A stretch of 64,000 nt of DNA, taken from positions 310,001-374,000 of the forward strand of contig JADNRV010000021.1 of the NCBI GenBank assembly GCA_015499995.1. The letters run 5' to 3'. This document shows, piece after piece, positions 33,298 to 43,981 of this stretch. The DNA is from Flammula alnicola (Eukaryota > Basidiomycota > Agaricomycetes > Agaricales > Strophariaceae). The number at the start of each line of letters is the position of its first letter. The first letter of the stretch is position 1. Below the pieces are notes generated by a model that searched no databases, had not been told where the DNA came from, and was given only the letters and a program-made list of their open reading frames with translations. The position numbers and the translations under genes are program-made.

Positions 33298-35097
33298 ATG
33301 TTATTCTCATTTTCTGTCTTATTGTCGGCCTTAGTAGCAGGCGCGAGTGCATCGAACGTCCTTGATCTCGGCCCAGATAACTTTGACAGTGTCATTGGAA
33401 AGGGCAAGCCTGCTTTGGTTGAGTTGTATGTCACCCCGAATGCATATTCCTTTCCACTACTTAAACTAACATCTGCAACCTCTAGCTTTGCCCCCTGGTG
33501 GTACGTAGTTTCAATCTCAACCCTGCTCAATACGTAAACATCTGTTCTTTCTGTCTTTAGCGGCCACTGCAAAGTGAGTTCAGGAATGCTGAGATTTGGT
33601 TGCAAAGGAATTAACCCATCTCCTTAGAACCTTGCCCCTGTTTACGAACAACTGGCAGATGTATATGCGCATGCCAAGGACAAAGTCATCATCGCTAAAA
33701 TCGACGCCGATGGTGAAGGAAAGCCTTTGGGAAAGAAATACGGTGTAACTGGATACCCAAGTACGTCGGCACCGTAAATGAATGAATGAACATTTTCCCT
33801 AATACTTTGCATCAGCTCTCAAGTGGTTTGATGGAGACGGCAATGACGACAAATATACCGACGGACGCGATCTTGAAAGTTTGACATCCTTGTGAGTGCT
33901 CTCTAACAAGCTTGCGATACCTTTGATCATGCCTTCGCGCGTCTTCCAGCATCACAAGGAAAACTGGCCTCAAGTCAAATATTCCAGCACCTCCCCCAAC
34001 AAATGTCCATATCCTTGATAACAACAACTTTAACGATGTCGTCTTGGTCAGCCTACTCTTATTTCTAACTTTTCAGTCCGCGTTCTTATCTGGCATCTTT
34101 AGGACTCCTCCAAGAATGTTCTCGTATCTTTTACCGTAAGCGGGAATGGCTGGTTCTTGCTTCATTGGCAGCTCACAACATCTATTTGAATAGGCCCCTT
34201 GGTGCGGTCACTGCAAAAACTTGAAGCCTCACTATGAGAAAGGTACGTCACACGTCACTGTATAGGAAAGGCTCCCACCGACTGCGTTTCTACATAGTTG
34301 CTACAACATTCCAGTCAGAAAGCAACGTATGTGGCTATTATCACTTACTAACCCTTGTGTACTTATTTTTCTTGTATACAGTGTGTTGTTGCCAACATCG
34401 ATGCAGACGACAAGAAGAACGTCTTTATCAGCCAGAAATACGAAGTCTCTGGTTTCCCTACCCTTAAATTCTTCTCGAAAGACAACAAGGAGCCTGAGGA
34501 TTACGAAGGTGGCCGGACAGAAGCTGATATTGTCGCTTATCTGAACGAGAAGTGTGGTACCCAGCGTGCCGTGGGCGGAGGGTTGAATGATGAGGTATGT
34601 TTAAAGCTCCTTTCACTATCTCTGTCGTATTTGCCTCGTTGGCGCCTCCTGTGTCATCTCGCTAACTGGCATTGGTAATCCTCCTATCAGGCCGGTCGTC
34701 TTGCCCAGTTTGATAATTTGGCCCACAAATTCTTTACCTCCCCTGCTAGCGCCCGAGACTCTCTGTACAAGGAGGCGCTTAACCTCGCCGCTAGTGCCGG
34801 AGCCGCCTCAAAGCACTATATCCGTGTGATGGAGAAGGTCGTAAACGGCACCACAGGATACGTGGAGAAGGAGTCCAAGCGGTAAGAAGCCCTTTAACTT
34901 ACACATCCGTGGCATTCTGTCTGATCGGTGCCCTCATGTTGTTACCTCGCATCTTTAGGTTGAGCAGCATCCTTGAGAAACGCAACCTCGCCCCAGCCAA
35001 ACTCGACGAGATCAAGATCAAGGCCAACATCCTCAAGTCCTTCGTCGAGGACAAGTCGGCCAAGGAGAAGGTTGCACGGGCAGAGTCTGAGCTCTGA
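33298..35097 (+). CDS. Protein disulfide isomerase, two thioredoxin domains plus ERp29-type tail
   Basis: An ER-resident oxidoreductase. The signal peptide is MLFSFSVLLSALVAGASASN. The first thioredoxin domain has FAPWCGHCK, with the codon for the first Cys split by an intron, and KKYGVTGYPTLKWF with the cis-proline. The second has FTAPWCGHCKNLKPHYE and KYEVSGFPTLKFF. The C-terminal part (AGRLAQFDNLAHKFFTSP, LYKEALNLAASAG, YIRVMEKV, LDEIKIKANILKSF) is the helical ERp29 D domain. This architecture is that of the fungal PDI-D/P5 group (for example TigA). The protein ends RAESEL, which lacks a canonical HDEL/KDEL signal. About nine introns. Confidence 0.88.
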
Positions 35098-35452
35098 TTT
35101 TTTTGTCATGTACTAGACAGAAAAACCGATCGGCCTTTATTTATAATTCCATTACCGGCAGCAATTTCACGCCAGGAGACTGATAGTGTGAAAGTCTGGA
35201 TCGCCTTGCGGTTGATTCAGTGATAGAAAACGGAAAATATGTGCCTCGTGTTGGGAGAAATGAGGAACTCGTGATTGACAAGACGCCTTGAGGCATGTCG
35301 GACGTAGAAATCGATTGTCGCTTGGTCCGAGAATAACGTCGGATTAAGAATTAAGACACCTTGGAGGGTAAGTATCTTCAACAGACGAGGACCCACGTAC
35401 TCTCCATCGATCTCCTCACCTGTGGCGTCTTCACTGCTGAGTCGGCTTCCAC
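35098..35452. other. Intergenic between PDI and EEP-fold gene
   Basis: Terminator region of the PDI gene and promoter of the next. No gene seen. Confidence 0.5.
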
Positions 35453-35460
35453 TATAAATA
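35453..35460 (+). promoter_or_regulatory. TATA box of TDP2-like gene
   Basis: TATAAATA, 118 bp before the ATG at 35579. Confidence 0.45.
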
Positions 35461-35578
35461 AGCCCAATCTCCTACCCCACAACCTGCAAGGCTGCTGTCG
35501 CTATTGCATATCATCGACGCCTCGCCCGCTTTTTACTGCTCATACACTCAGTAGATCCCATTCCCACCCAACTCTGCA

Positions 35579-36727
35579 ATGGCGTACTTTTCGCGATTTC
35601 CACATTTCCCGCGTCCAAGATGGAATAACCCCATGCCAATGCCACAGCCAATGTCGCAAAGGACAGAAGAAGACCAACAGATCCCTTTCATCCCGCCCGG
35701 TCTCGATGATTATGACTCGGAGGAGGAGGAGGAGGAGGAGCAAGGGCCACCCATAATCCCACGACAACTAAATCACTTGCTCCCTTTGAAAGTATACAAA
35801 TTCAGACCCTCGAAGAAGGAATGGAAGCACGTCCCCACAACCGGCCTACGTACCAATTCGGATAAGGAGCAGGCATCGGAGGATAGGACGCCGCCACCAT
35901 GTTCCCAGTTACGTATCATCACCTGGAATGTGGACATGGCGTCGCCGCGTCACGAAGAGCGTTTGCATGCCGCACTACGACACATCGAAGACGACGTCTT
36001 GAATTGCAAAGAGGGCCAGGCCCCAGTGCCATGTTGCATTCTCCTCCAAGAGGTGCGCGATACAATTGTACCTTTTCTGCTCAAAGACGAATGGGTACGG
36101 CGCTGGTTTGTGGTCACGCCATTCACTAAGGACAAATGGCCTGAGGGCGCTTACTACGGGAATATCACCCTTGTGTCGCGCTCGCTCAATATCGCTGAAT
36201 GCCACATCCTGCATTACGGCTTCACATCGATGCAGCGCACATCCCTCTGTGTCAAGCTCAAGCTCAACTTCCCCGGGTCGCAAGAGAAGGCGGTTATCGC
36301 CATTGTCAATACACATCTTGAATCCCTCCCATCAGGGGCGCCAGCTCGGCCTAAGCAGCTGGAGATGTGCGCGCGCTTTCTGCGGCTTGAAGGCGTGCAT
36401 GGCGGTGTAATCGCCGGAGACATGAATGCCATCGGGAAAGAAGACGCGACTATCGGCAAGGACGTCGGCTTGAGAGATAGCTGGCGAAAAGGCGAGGTGG
36501 AGATGGGAAAGACGTGGGGTTACCAGGGTCAAAATGAAGGGGGTTTCCCATGCAATAGGTTGGATAAGGTGTTTTATCTGCCTGGGATGGGGTACAAGGT
36601 AGACGAGCCCAAGAGAATCGGCCTCGGTCTCAAAATTAGCGAGGAGACGAACAATGCCATGTGGGTTAGCGACCACTACGGCCTCGAAACGACGCTCCGA
36701 ATGAAGCCCCGGTCGACTTCCGCATAG
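35579..36727 (+). CDS. Endonuclease/exonuclease/phosphatase-fold protein, TDP2-like
   Basis: A single exon of 382 residues, unusual in this intron-rich window. The first 110 residues are disordered, with an acidic run DSEEEEEEEQG. The EEP core then shows its metal and catalytic motifs in order: IITWNVDMAS (Asn), CILLQEVRD (Glu), TSMQRTSLCV, AIVNTHLESLP, VIAGDMNAIG (Asp/Asn) and WVSDHYGLETTL (Asp/His). TWN, LQE, GDxN and SDH match tyrosyl-DNA phosphodiesterase 2, which removes topoisomerase II adducts from 5' DNA ends. Other EEP branches (sphingomyelinase, CCR4-like) fit less well in my judgement. No signal peptide. Confidence 0.7.
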   Translation: MAYFSRFPHFPRPRWNNPMPMPQPMSQRTEEDQQIPFIPPGLDDYDSEEEEEEEQGPPIIPRQLNHLLPLKVYKFRPSKKEWKHVPTTGLRTNSDKEQASEDRTPPPCSQLRIITWNVDMASPRHEERLHAALRHIEDDVLNCKEGQAPVPCCILLQEVRDTIVPFLLKDEWVRRWFVVTPFTKDKWPEGAYYGNITLVSRSLNIAECHILHYGFTSMQRTSLCVKLKLNFPGSQEKAVIAIVNTHLESLPSGAPARPKQLEMCARFLRLEGVHGGVIAGDMNAIGKEDATIGKDVGLRDSWRKGEVEMGKTWGYQGQNEGGFPCNRLDKVFYLPGMGYKVDEPKRIGLGLKISEETNNAMWVSDHYGLETTLRMKPRSTSA

Positions 36728-38823
36728 CGTGATCACTATAAAACTCGATACAGTTCGTCCACTATAGTCTTTGATTGTATCTGATTTCAATCACTGGACT
36801 AAAAGTATGCTCACTAGTTTGCTACCATTCAAGTTCTGTACCAATTTCTGTCACTTTCCTGTCTTCCTGTTTTCATGTTTCGTGATAATTGAACTGTCGC
36901 AATGCTGCCACATTTGAACTGGGACGTGTATGGCTTGAGGGTTGAAAAGATAGCAATTGTGGAAAGGTTTGCATCTTGGTCTGGATTCCTCGGTGGACGG
37001 GAGATGAATTCGAAATGAGTATCAGTAGGCGCCGAGACCAAATATAAGTGCCAATGTGACTCATCCTTGCTCATCTTCTGACACCTTGCTTGCACTTGTT
37101 TCCCCTGTTCCCCGAAAAGTATGGAACACGCCTCTTGCCGGAACGTCGACGCGAATAAGTAAGTCGAACTTGATTCCATCCACTCCCATTTAGAATTGGC
37201 GCAGCGACGCGTCAGCTGAATGTTAGGGATGGGATGTTTCTTGAGATTTAGGAATTTGATTAACCTCTTCGGCGGTATTACTCACAATTTCTTGTTATTT
37301 TTCTCCCTCCAATTCTCGACATTGTTCCCTTCGTCGCCTTGAGGCTTTGATCAGCGAGAACCAATGGCAAGGACCCCTAAACGCGTTACTATCAATTAGC
37401 GCGGGAACATTACGCGAATACACGTGACTGGAAGAAGACATACTATAGTCTATTTGCGAGCGCAGCGAGCAATCATTCTCTAAGGGCTGGACCCGGACAA
37501 ACAAAGCCAAACTTTCCGATGCAAAAAGTGACCCATTTTCAGCCCATGTTGCGTGCATTATATCTCAATCGTTATGGCCCCTCTTCCTTTGAAATGTTGG
37601 GATTGGATAGGTTTTCATGTATTGTATCAACGTATTCTAAAAAATTCTAGGATTTTCGTCTTTCTTTCGTGTTCAGAGGCCCACAAAAATTCAGCGTCAC
37701 ACGCTATTAGGATGGCGAAGCGAGCGCCCCCGCAGGTCTGCGGATACGTAATACTAATACTCTAAATGGTAGTACTTTACTTACCTTCGACGACCCACAC
37801 AAGTGCATTGATAAAACAAACGGCAAACACGCTGAAATGAAACGAACCTTGGGCGGCTTTGTCAGATCCTAAACGCCCAATCGAGACCTACCACTTTTCT
37901 CAATTGCGCTTCCATATGTCGAAGGCTAGCGCATGGATCCGGATAACCATCTGCCAGTGTTCTAAGCTTAATACTTATCTCCTATAGTACGCATACAACG
38001 TTCTATGCGCATCGGCATCGGTCCTCTCGGCGGTTAGTAACTAGTGTCCAGCGGGCTGACGCACAGGGTTTGCCTCACTTGCAAGTTTTTACGCTCCCAT
38101 GAAGGGCTAGGGTAGCCGCATCCGCGCCTTGTGGTAAATAACGATGGTGAGGAATCCCGTCTTTTTGATTTTTATAACTCGTCATTTTGCCATATAGTCT
38201 GTGATGAATTCCTTCGCATTTCGGGCAGCGCTTACCTGCAAGTCACCGTACTGTCATGACCGTGGCGATTGGCGATCAGTGGAGAGAACCTACTCGAACC
38301 ATTGGCGATAGACGGGAACTAATCGCCGAACGACACATATTCCTGCTGGTTGGGACTGTTTAGCCGGCGAATGTTTTGGCCTTCTCCTGAAGGGTCGCTC
38401 TGCAAATCTTCCACCCGTGTTCGTCGTAGGTTCCAGTGGGACTCCTACATAGGCTACGTTGGCTCGGATTACCTCGAAACTGATTTCTTTTTCCAACAGG
38501 TGCGATTTAATGCCTCGGATTGGGCTGAACTTCGTGAGCTATGCGGTTATCAGATGTGTATCATTGATCACTATGGAACTTAAAACCAATAATCTCAATG
38601 CCGAACTACGGAACAACTCATCCCACAGTGTCCTCATGGTCCAGGCGTTGTCCTAAAAATGGATTAAATCTAGCATTCGAAGATAAAAATAACACACGAC
38701 GGTTGACCTATGTACAAAATTCAACTTGACAGGTCTAGCTTTGAGGTACATATCTTTCAACAGTCCATCTTCGGTGCATTTCTCTCCTCCTTCATTGTTT
38801 TACCGGGACGGATAATCCCCGCT
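36728..38823. other. 2.1-kb intergenic region
   Basis: Open frames on both strands (for example 36829-37179 minus, 38350-38583 plus) have no recognised domain and no convincing splice partners. Confidence 0.4.
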
Positions 38824-38863
38824 CCCTTTTCTCTCTCTCTCTCCTCCTTTCTTTCCTTCCTTC
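38824..38863 (+). promoter_or_regulatory. CT-rich promoter tract of chitin deacetylase
   Basis: A long pyrimidine run with (CT) repeats about 110-145 bp before the ATG at 38969. Such CT boxes are frequent upstream of highly expressed fungal genes. Confidence 0.4.
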
Positions 38864-38968
38864 GACGCACGTACTCAAGACACTTTAAGTTTACTCCCTC
38901 CCTCTACTCATCGATATACTGCCCGACCACCTCATTACAGGACACGTTTCTCGCATAATACTTTCTCG

Positions 38969-41351
38969 ATGCTCCGGACAATTTTAGCAATAAGTGTGGT
39001 AGCTCTTGCGAGCTCCCTCGTCGCTGCAGACCGTACGACGGAGGCTGGGGAGGCTTCGATTCAAGGTGAGTTAGTTTCGTCGTCGTCTCTTTCTACCTGG
39101 CATTATTTTTCAATCCACCCTGGGGTGGATGGCGGCTGGGGGGCTCAGTCTCCTTTACACGATGCAGATGCATTTCATAAAGTTGCCTGCGTGCCGCGCC
39201 CAATAGCGATAACCCAGCCGTCGAAATGGGCTATTTATAACGTCTGTTGACACTCGCCCCGGCCTTGCCGATGTCAAGGTTGAACCTAGCCATCACACGA
39301 CCTATCACATCCAAGTGCTGAAGCACATAATGATAACCATGGCAAGGCGAAAACATCAGCGTTGGCCTATATTAAGAGGATGGGCGGCTGATGCACTTGG
39401 ATTCTTTCTTCTCAACTATAGATCCCAATGCGGAATGTGTACCGTATGGCTACCCCCCAATCACCAATGCACTGGCGTCGTTCCCTCCCATCTGGCAGCC
39501 TGCCACCATAGTTCAAGGCGACACAGCCGCCATGGCGAAATGGTCCGCCATTCAACCCAATGTCCCGAATATCCCTCCCAAGGTATTTTCAATCGCTGAA
39601 CAATCATATTCAACGTTGGGCTTGACAAGCCTGTCTATTAAGGGTACATTGCAAGGCAACTTTTCGGGTGTAAACTACCTACCTGGCGACCCGGATTGTT
39701 GGTGGACGTACTCAAAGTGTACTACGCCCAAGGCCTCCGGTCTTCCCGCCGATATTGCTGCCATGCCCGAGGTAAGTTGACGCCAAACTCGTTGCTTATC
39801 AACGCTAACCAAAAGGCGGGTAGCCTCGAACACTCGGATATGGTTTCGACGATGGTCCGAACTGCTCGCATAATGCCTTCTATGATTTTCTCACTTCTCA
39901 GAACCAGAAAGCTAGTACGTCGATCCTAATATTAGTCGTGATGCAAAGTGGCATTCTCATTGGGTCCCGCAGCGATGTTCTATATCGGAAGCAATGTAAT
40001 GGACTGGCCTCTCGAAGCTCAGCGTGCCGTTGCTGATGGTGAGCTCATTGACTTAAGTGTCTGCAGTTTGGATTCTGGGGTTAATGATTTAATGTAGGAC
40101 ATGAGATCTGCGCTCGTAAGTTGGAAGCTCTTGGACTTGTTCAACAACCTTTTCATTAACGCCACTCTGATTAAAGACACGTGGTCGCACCGCTACAGTT
40201 AGTGCTGAGAGGCTCTGTATCTCATGTCATCTATTCTAACCCCACACCTGTTCGCAGTGACTGCATTCCAAAGTCAAGACGCTTTCGCCGAGCTCTATTA
40301 CAGTGCGTAGGCGTGGTCGTCGTTCAAGGTGGTGGTGGCTTACGCATGTTTTGCAGGTGTAAATATCATAATTCATGCGAAGTAGTTGCCTCGTGGTATA
40401 CTTACGGAGTTCTGATCGCAGCTGCAAGCAATCAAACTCGCCACGGGAGTAACACCTACATGTTGGAGGGTGAGTTCAGTTCCCGAATTCCGCGGACAAT
40501 TTATTTTCTTCTTCCCAGATCTTCAATCTCGCTAACCCAATTTTTATAATTTTTAGCCGCCTTACGGCGACATCGACGATCGAATTCGCGCCATTGCCAA
40601 CGGCATTGGATTGCGCACCGTCATCTGGAAGTATGACTCGGAGGATTGGCAGGTCGGCTTCACGCCTAACGTCACTGCTGCAACTGTGGATAATAACTAT
40701 CAAAACATGATCAATGATGCTAACAATGGCTTATTTGCTAATGTACGATGCAACGTTTTCCTCTTTTTTTACGCATCTCATTAATATCTGTAGGTTGGCA
40801 CGATAATATTGACCCATGAGCTGAACAATTTTACGATGTCGGAAGCCATGAAGTTTTATCCCTTGCTAAAGGCTGCCTTCTTGGTTTGTTTCAAAGGCAC
40901 TTTTGTTTTCTTTTAGTTACTCACGGTCTTGAATATTAAATAGCACCTCGTGCCAGTCGGCGTTGGTATGAATGTCTCTCAACCATACCTGGAAACCAAC
41001 TACACCCTGCCCTCGTTTTCGCAATGTTAGTACTCCACTTTGTAGCATTGGATTTTATTATGTTAAACATTTCTTCCAGACATTTCTGGAATCACGACAC
41101 TTGCTGCTAACTCAACTACCAATACAGCCACCAATACAGCCACCACGTCAACTACTAATAGCCAAGCCACACAATCTGCGACGACTAGCGGTTCTTCGCT
41201 TCCTGCCTCTCAAACGCCTACAATCGTAAAGAAGTCGGGTGCCAGTGCGTTGCGTTTGGGTTGGGCAAGTAGTAACACCATCATCAAGGTGATAACAGCC
41301 TTTCTCGTGGGCTTGGCAGGCGCAGTGAGCACTGGGATCTTCCCTAGCTAA
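38969..41351 (+). CDS. Secreted chitin deacetylase (CE4, NodB domain), probably GPI-anchored
   Basis: It converts chitin to chitosan in the cell wall. The signal peptide is MLRTILAISVVALASSLVAA. A spacer domain follows (AECVPYGYPPITNALASFPP, DPDCWWTYSKCTTPKA). The CE4 core has all five NodB motifs: GFDDGPNCS (motif 1), HTWSH (metal histidines, motif 2), RPPYGDIDDRIR (motif 3), KYDSEDW (motif 4) and ILTHELN (motif 5). The C-terminus is a Ser/Thr-rich stalk (NSTTNTATNTATTSTTNS) and a hydrophobic end (ITAFLVGLAGAVSTGIFPS), consistent with GPI attachment. About ten introns, including short ones near 40100-40170. Several exon joins in the first third (39060-39420) are uncertain. Confidence 0.85.
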
Positions 41352-42933
41352 GGTGGAGATGGACTGCGGTGCGCATACCATGAACGGACCTTTATTTTAT
41401 TCTCCATCTATAAATTTCCACGACATTGCGCACGGACTGAGCGCTTCGGCGTCAGAGAATTGGACACTCATGGACAGACATGTGTAGGATAACACTCACT
41501 ACTGTTATAGGCGCCCAGACTAAATTAATGTATGGATTTCATATTTTATACCAGCCCAACGGTAGACACTACTGCCATATATACTGTATGGCAATGGCAG
41601 CCTGACGCACATGTGCATACGATCCGGCCTTGAGGAATCCAGTCAGAGTAGCTAGCCCCAGCAATACTGACGGCCACGACGCAGGCGAACCTTCGACGCC
41701 CGAAAACATGAGTCGGAATGCTCGACACGACACACGTCTGGTTGTGCTGTACGGCTGCAACACCCAGTCCCCAGTAACTCCAGTCTCCAGTTGAATACAA
41801 ATTCTTGTGCGCAAATTTTTGGCGCCAAACTGCAGCTGTTTCCAAAAAATGCCAGAGTAACTTCGACAACCTTGAACGACTTCGACTAACATGGCACATC
41901 GGTAATTATAAGTCGATTGACTGTTAAGATGGTGAATTGGTGTCCACAAAGCGTAGCAATCCAGAAGTGGTGCTGGATGAAAGCGCACTGCAAGGCTGGA
42001 TACCAGGCTGTGGATGTTATATGCTGCAGTTGAGAGGTTCACGAACTCCATCACTTGTTCAGGCCTAGGCTGTTAGAATCATCTTGGCAAGAAGCCAAAG
42101 CGGCTTTGCCCCCGAGCATCTTCTCAGCCAATGGCAAGAGGCATGCATGTGCCAGAAATACATACTTACGATGATCCTCCTCTGATAGCGTTTATCTTCG
42201 CCGAGGACTCAATCTAAAACTGCAGCTGATTGACATACGTACTTAAATATCGAAGATCTCGTTCATTGTCGTCGGCCACCGATGTTTGTCATGCTTGCGA
42301 CGTTAGGCAAAAGTGTCGACATGTACGTCGCTCAACTGCGCGAACTGACTCGGCCACAAGCACGTGGAAGGGAAAGGCGTTCAACCTTCCGAGTTGTCGC
42401 TGAATCTCATTGACAGCGCTAAATGCTGCGAGGTCTCGCCTTTGCTTGGATTCCAATTTTAGGCGCCAAGACTGGACTGGACTGGGTCGGCATAGACCGA
42501 GCTGTTGCAAATATTATTTGAAATATTTGAATGACGATGAATACCTGACGTCAACCGCTCATGTGACATGTGCGCAGCGGATAAAAAAAAATAACTCCAC
42601 ATGTACGTGTGACAAATGATGAATGATGAGCTGGTGGTGAGCTAGGCAGGTGAGGTATTCGAAGGAGGCTCATATAGCCTCACTAATGCCAGAGACTTGA
42701 ACATGCTGTATCAGGGATAGCGAGTAGGAAGACGAGAATAAGAGAAGAAAAATGAAGGATCTAGAATTATTGCACATTGGAGCAATAGTCACAGTCACTA
42801 TTGATGGTTGTTTGGCTACGCTTTTTAGCGGCCGGGTGCTCATAAATTTGATGGTTGGTCTTGTTCTTCCACGTTCTTGCTTCGCTCGCTGCATACCTCC
42901 CCCGTCCTTGCCTCGCGTCTTCCCTCTCGAACA
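41352..42933. other. Intergenic between chitin deacetylase and GPI-protein gene
   Basis: No supported gene. A minus-strand open frame at 41569-42054 lacks motifs and is probably chance. Confidence 0.4.
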
Positions 42934-43981
42934 ATGAAGTCTGTCTTCGCCCCCGTCGCTGCTGCTCTCTTCCTTGCCGGAAGCGCAGTCGCTCAGCTCA
43001 CCATTAATACCCCGTAAGCCTCTCCCGTTGCTCTGAACCGGCTCTACCATTTTTCTTATCACACCACTCAGCCTGAATGTTGTTGTCTGTCAACCACTCT
43101 TGATTACCTGGACTGGAGGAACCCGTACGTCGCCTAGATAGCGTCGTATTTGTTGCTTTATTGACCTGCTCGTTTATAGCCCCATACTTCTTGGTTTGTC
43201 ATGCAGAGAGCCCATATCGCCGTTAATTTGCGCTGACGTTTCCCTCTTCAACTCCGATTTCTTAACCATATAGAGGTATGTGCAAGCTGAATAATTTTTT
43301 TCAACTGCCTTTCCTTACCTCTTTCCTTCAGCCTTCTCCCTGGTAACCAGCCAAGTGCTGCCGCTCTCCTCGACTTTGGTACTCAGACCGGCACCCAACT
43401 CACCTGGACTGTTAACATCACCGCTGGTACGCTTTCTGAGCTTTTGTTATTCATTCTTATTCATGGATTCATCAATCTCCTGATTCAAGGTACTTCGCTT
43501 GGCCTGGACTTGCGTGACAGCACTGGTGCCCTTGCCCAAACTGCTCCCTTCACAGTTCAATCAAGCTGTAAGTTTATGGTCCAAATGTAAATGCATATTA
43601 GTCTGACTCTTTGACTAGCCAACACCGCTTGTCTCACTGCGTCCGGTTCATCTTTGTCTCCTAGCGCTTCTGGCTCCAGTACTATTGGCGCTTCCACCAC
43701 CGGCGTAACCACCACCACCCCCGTGGGCGTGTCCACAACACCTGCCACGACTGCCACCACGTAAAGCATCATTCCTAACTTGTTCCCTTTTCTTGCGTGC
43801 TAATATCCAAATGTATTACAGTCCCGCCACGTCAAAGTCTGTCTCCACCGTTTCTGGATCTAGCTCTGCTACTACTCATGCAGCTTCAACGACTCCTTCC
43901 TCTGGTGCTGTACCCACGGCTCACGCTGGCATTGCTGGTGCCCTTGGAGTCGGAGCTGCTTTCCTTGCTCTCCTGGCTTAA
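42934..43981 (+). CDS. Ser/Thr-rich GPI-type cell-surface protein
   Basis: The signal peptide MKSVFAPVAAALFLAGSAVAQ is followed by a compact beta domain: LTINTPLNVVVCQPLLITWTGGTPPYFL, SLLPGNQPSAAALLDFG, TQLTWTVNITAGTSLGLDLRD, TAPFTVQ. This matches the yeast Kre9/Knh1-like Ser-Thr-rich GPI-anchored family (PF10342 type). The rest is a Ser/Thr-rich low-complexity stalk ending in a hydrophobic GPI signal (AGIAGALGVGAAFLALLA). Five short introns (for example in 43015-43076, 43123-43180). Likely on the cell wall or plasma membrane surface; role unknown. It lies 1.6 kb after the chitin deacetylase gene. Confidence 0.82.

Noticed and set aside
33099..33605. Minus-strand open frame of 168 codons over the PDI start
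   Set aside because: Antisense to the PDI signal peptide and first exon, no known motif, low-complexity basic composition.
36066..36790. Several frames of 75-150 codons inside the EEP-fold gene on both strands
   Set aside because: Shadows of a GC-rich single-exon gene whose own frame carries all expected motifs.
41569..42054. Minus-strand frame of 161 codons between the chitin deacetylase and GPI-protein genes
   Set aside because: No recognisable domain, no partner exons, composition like non-coding DNA.
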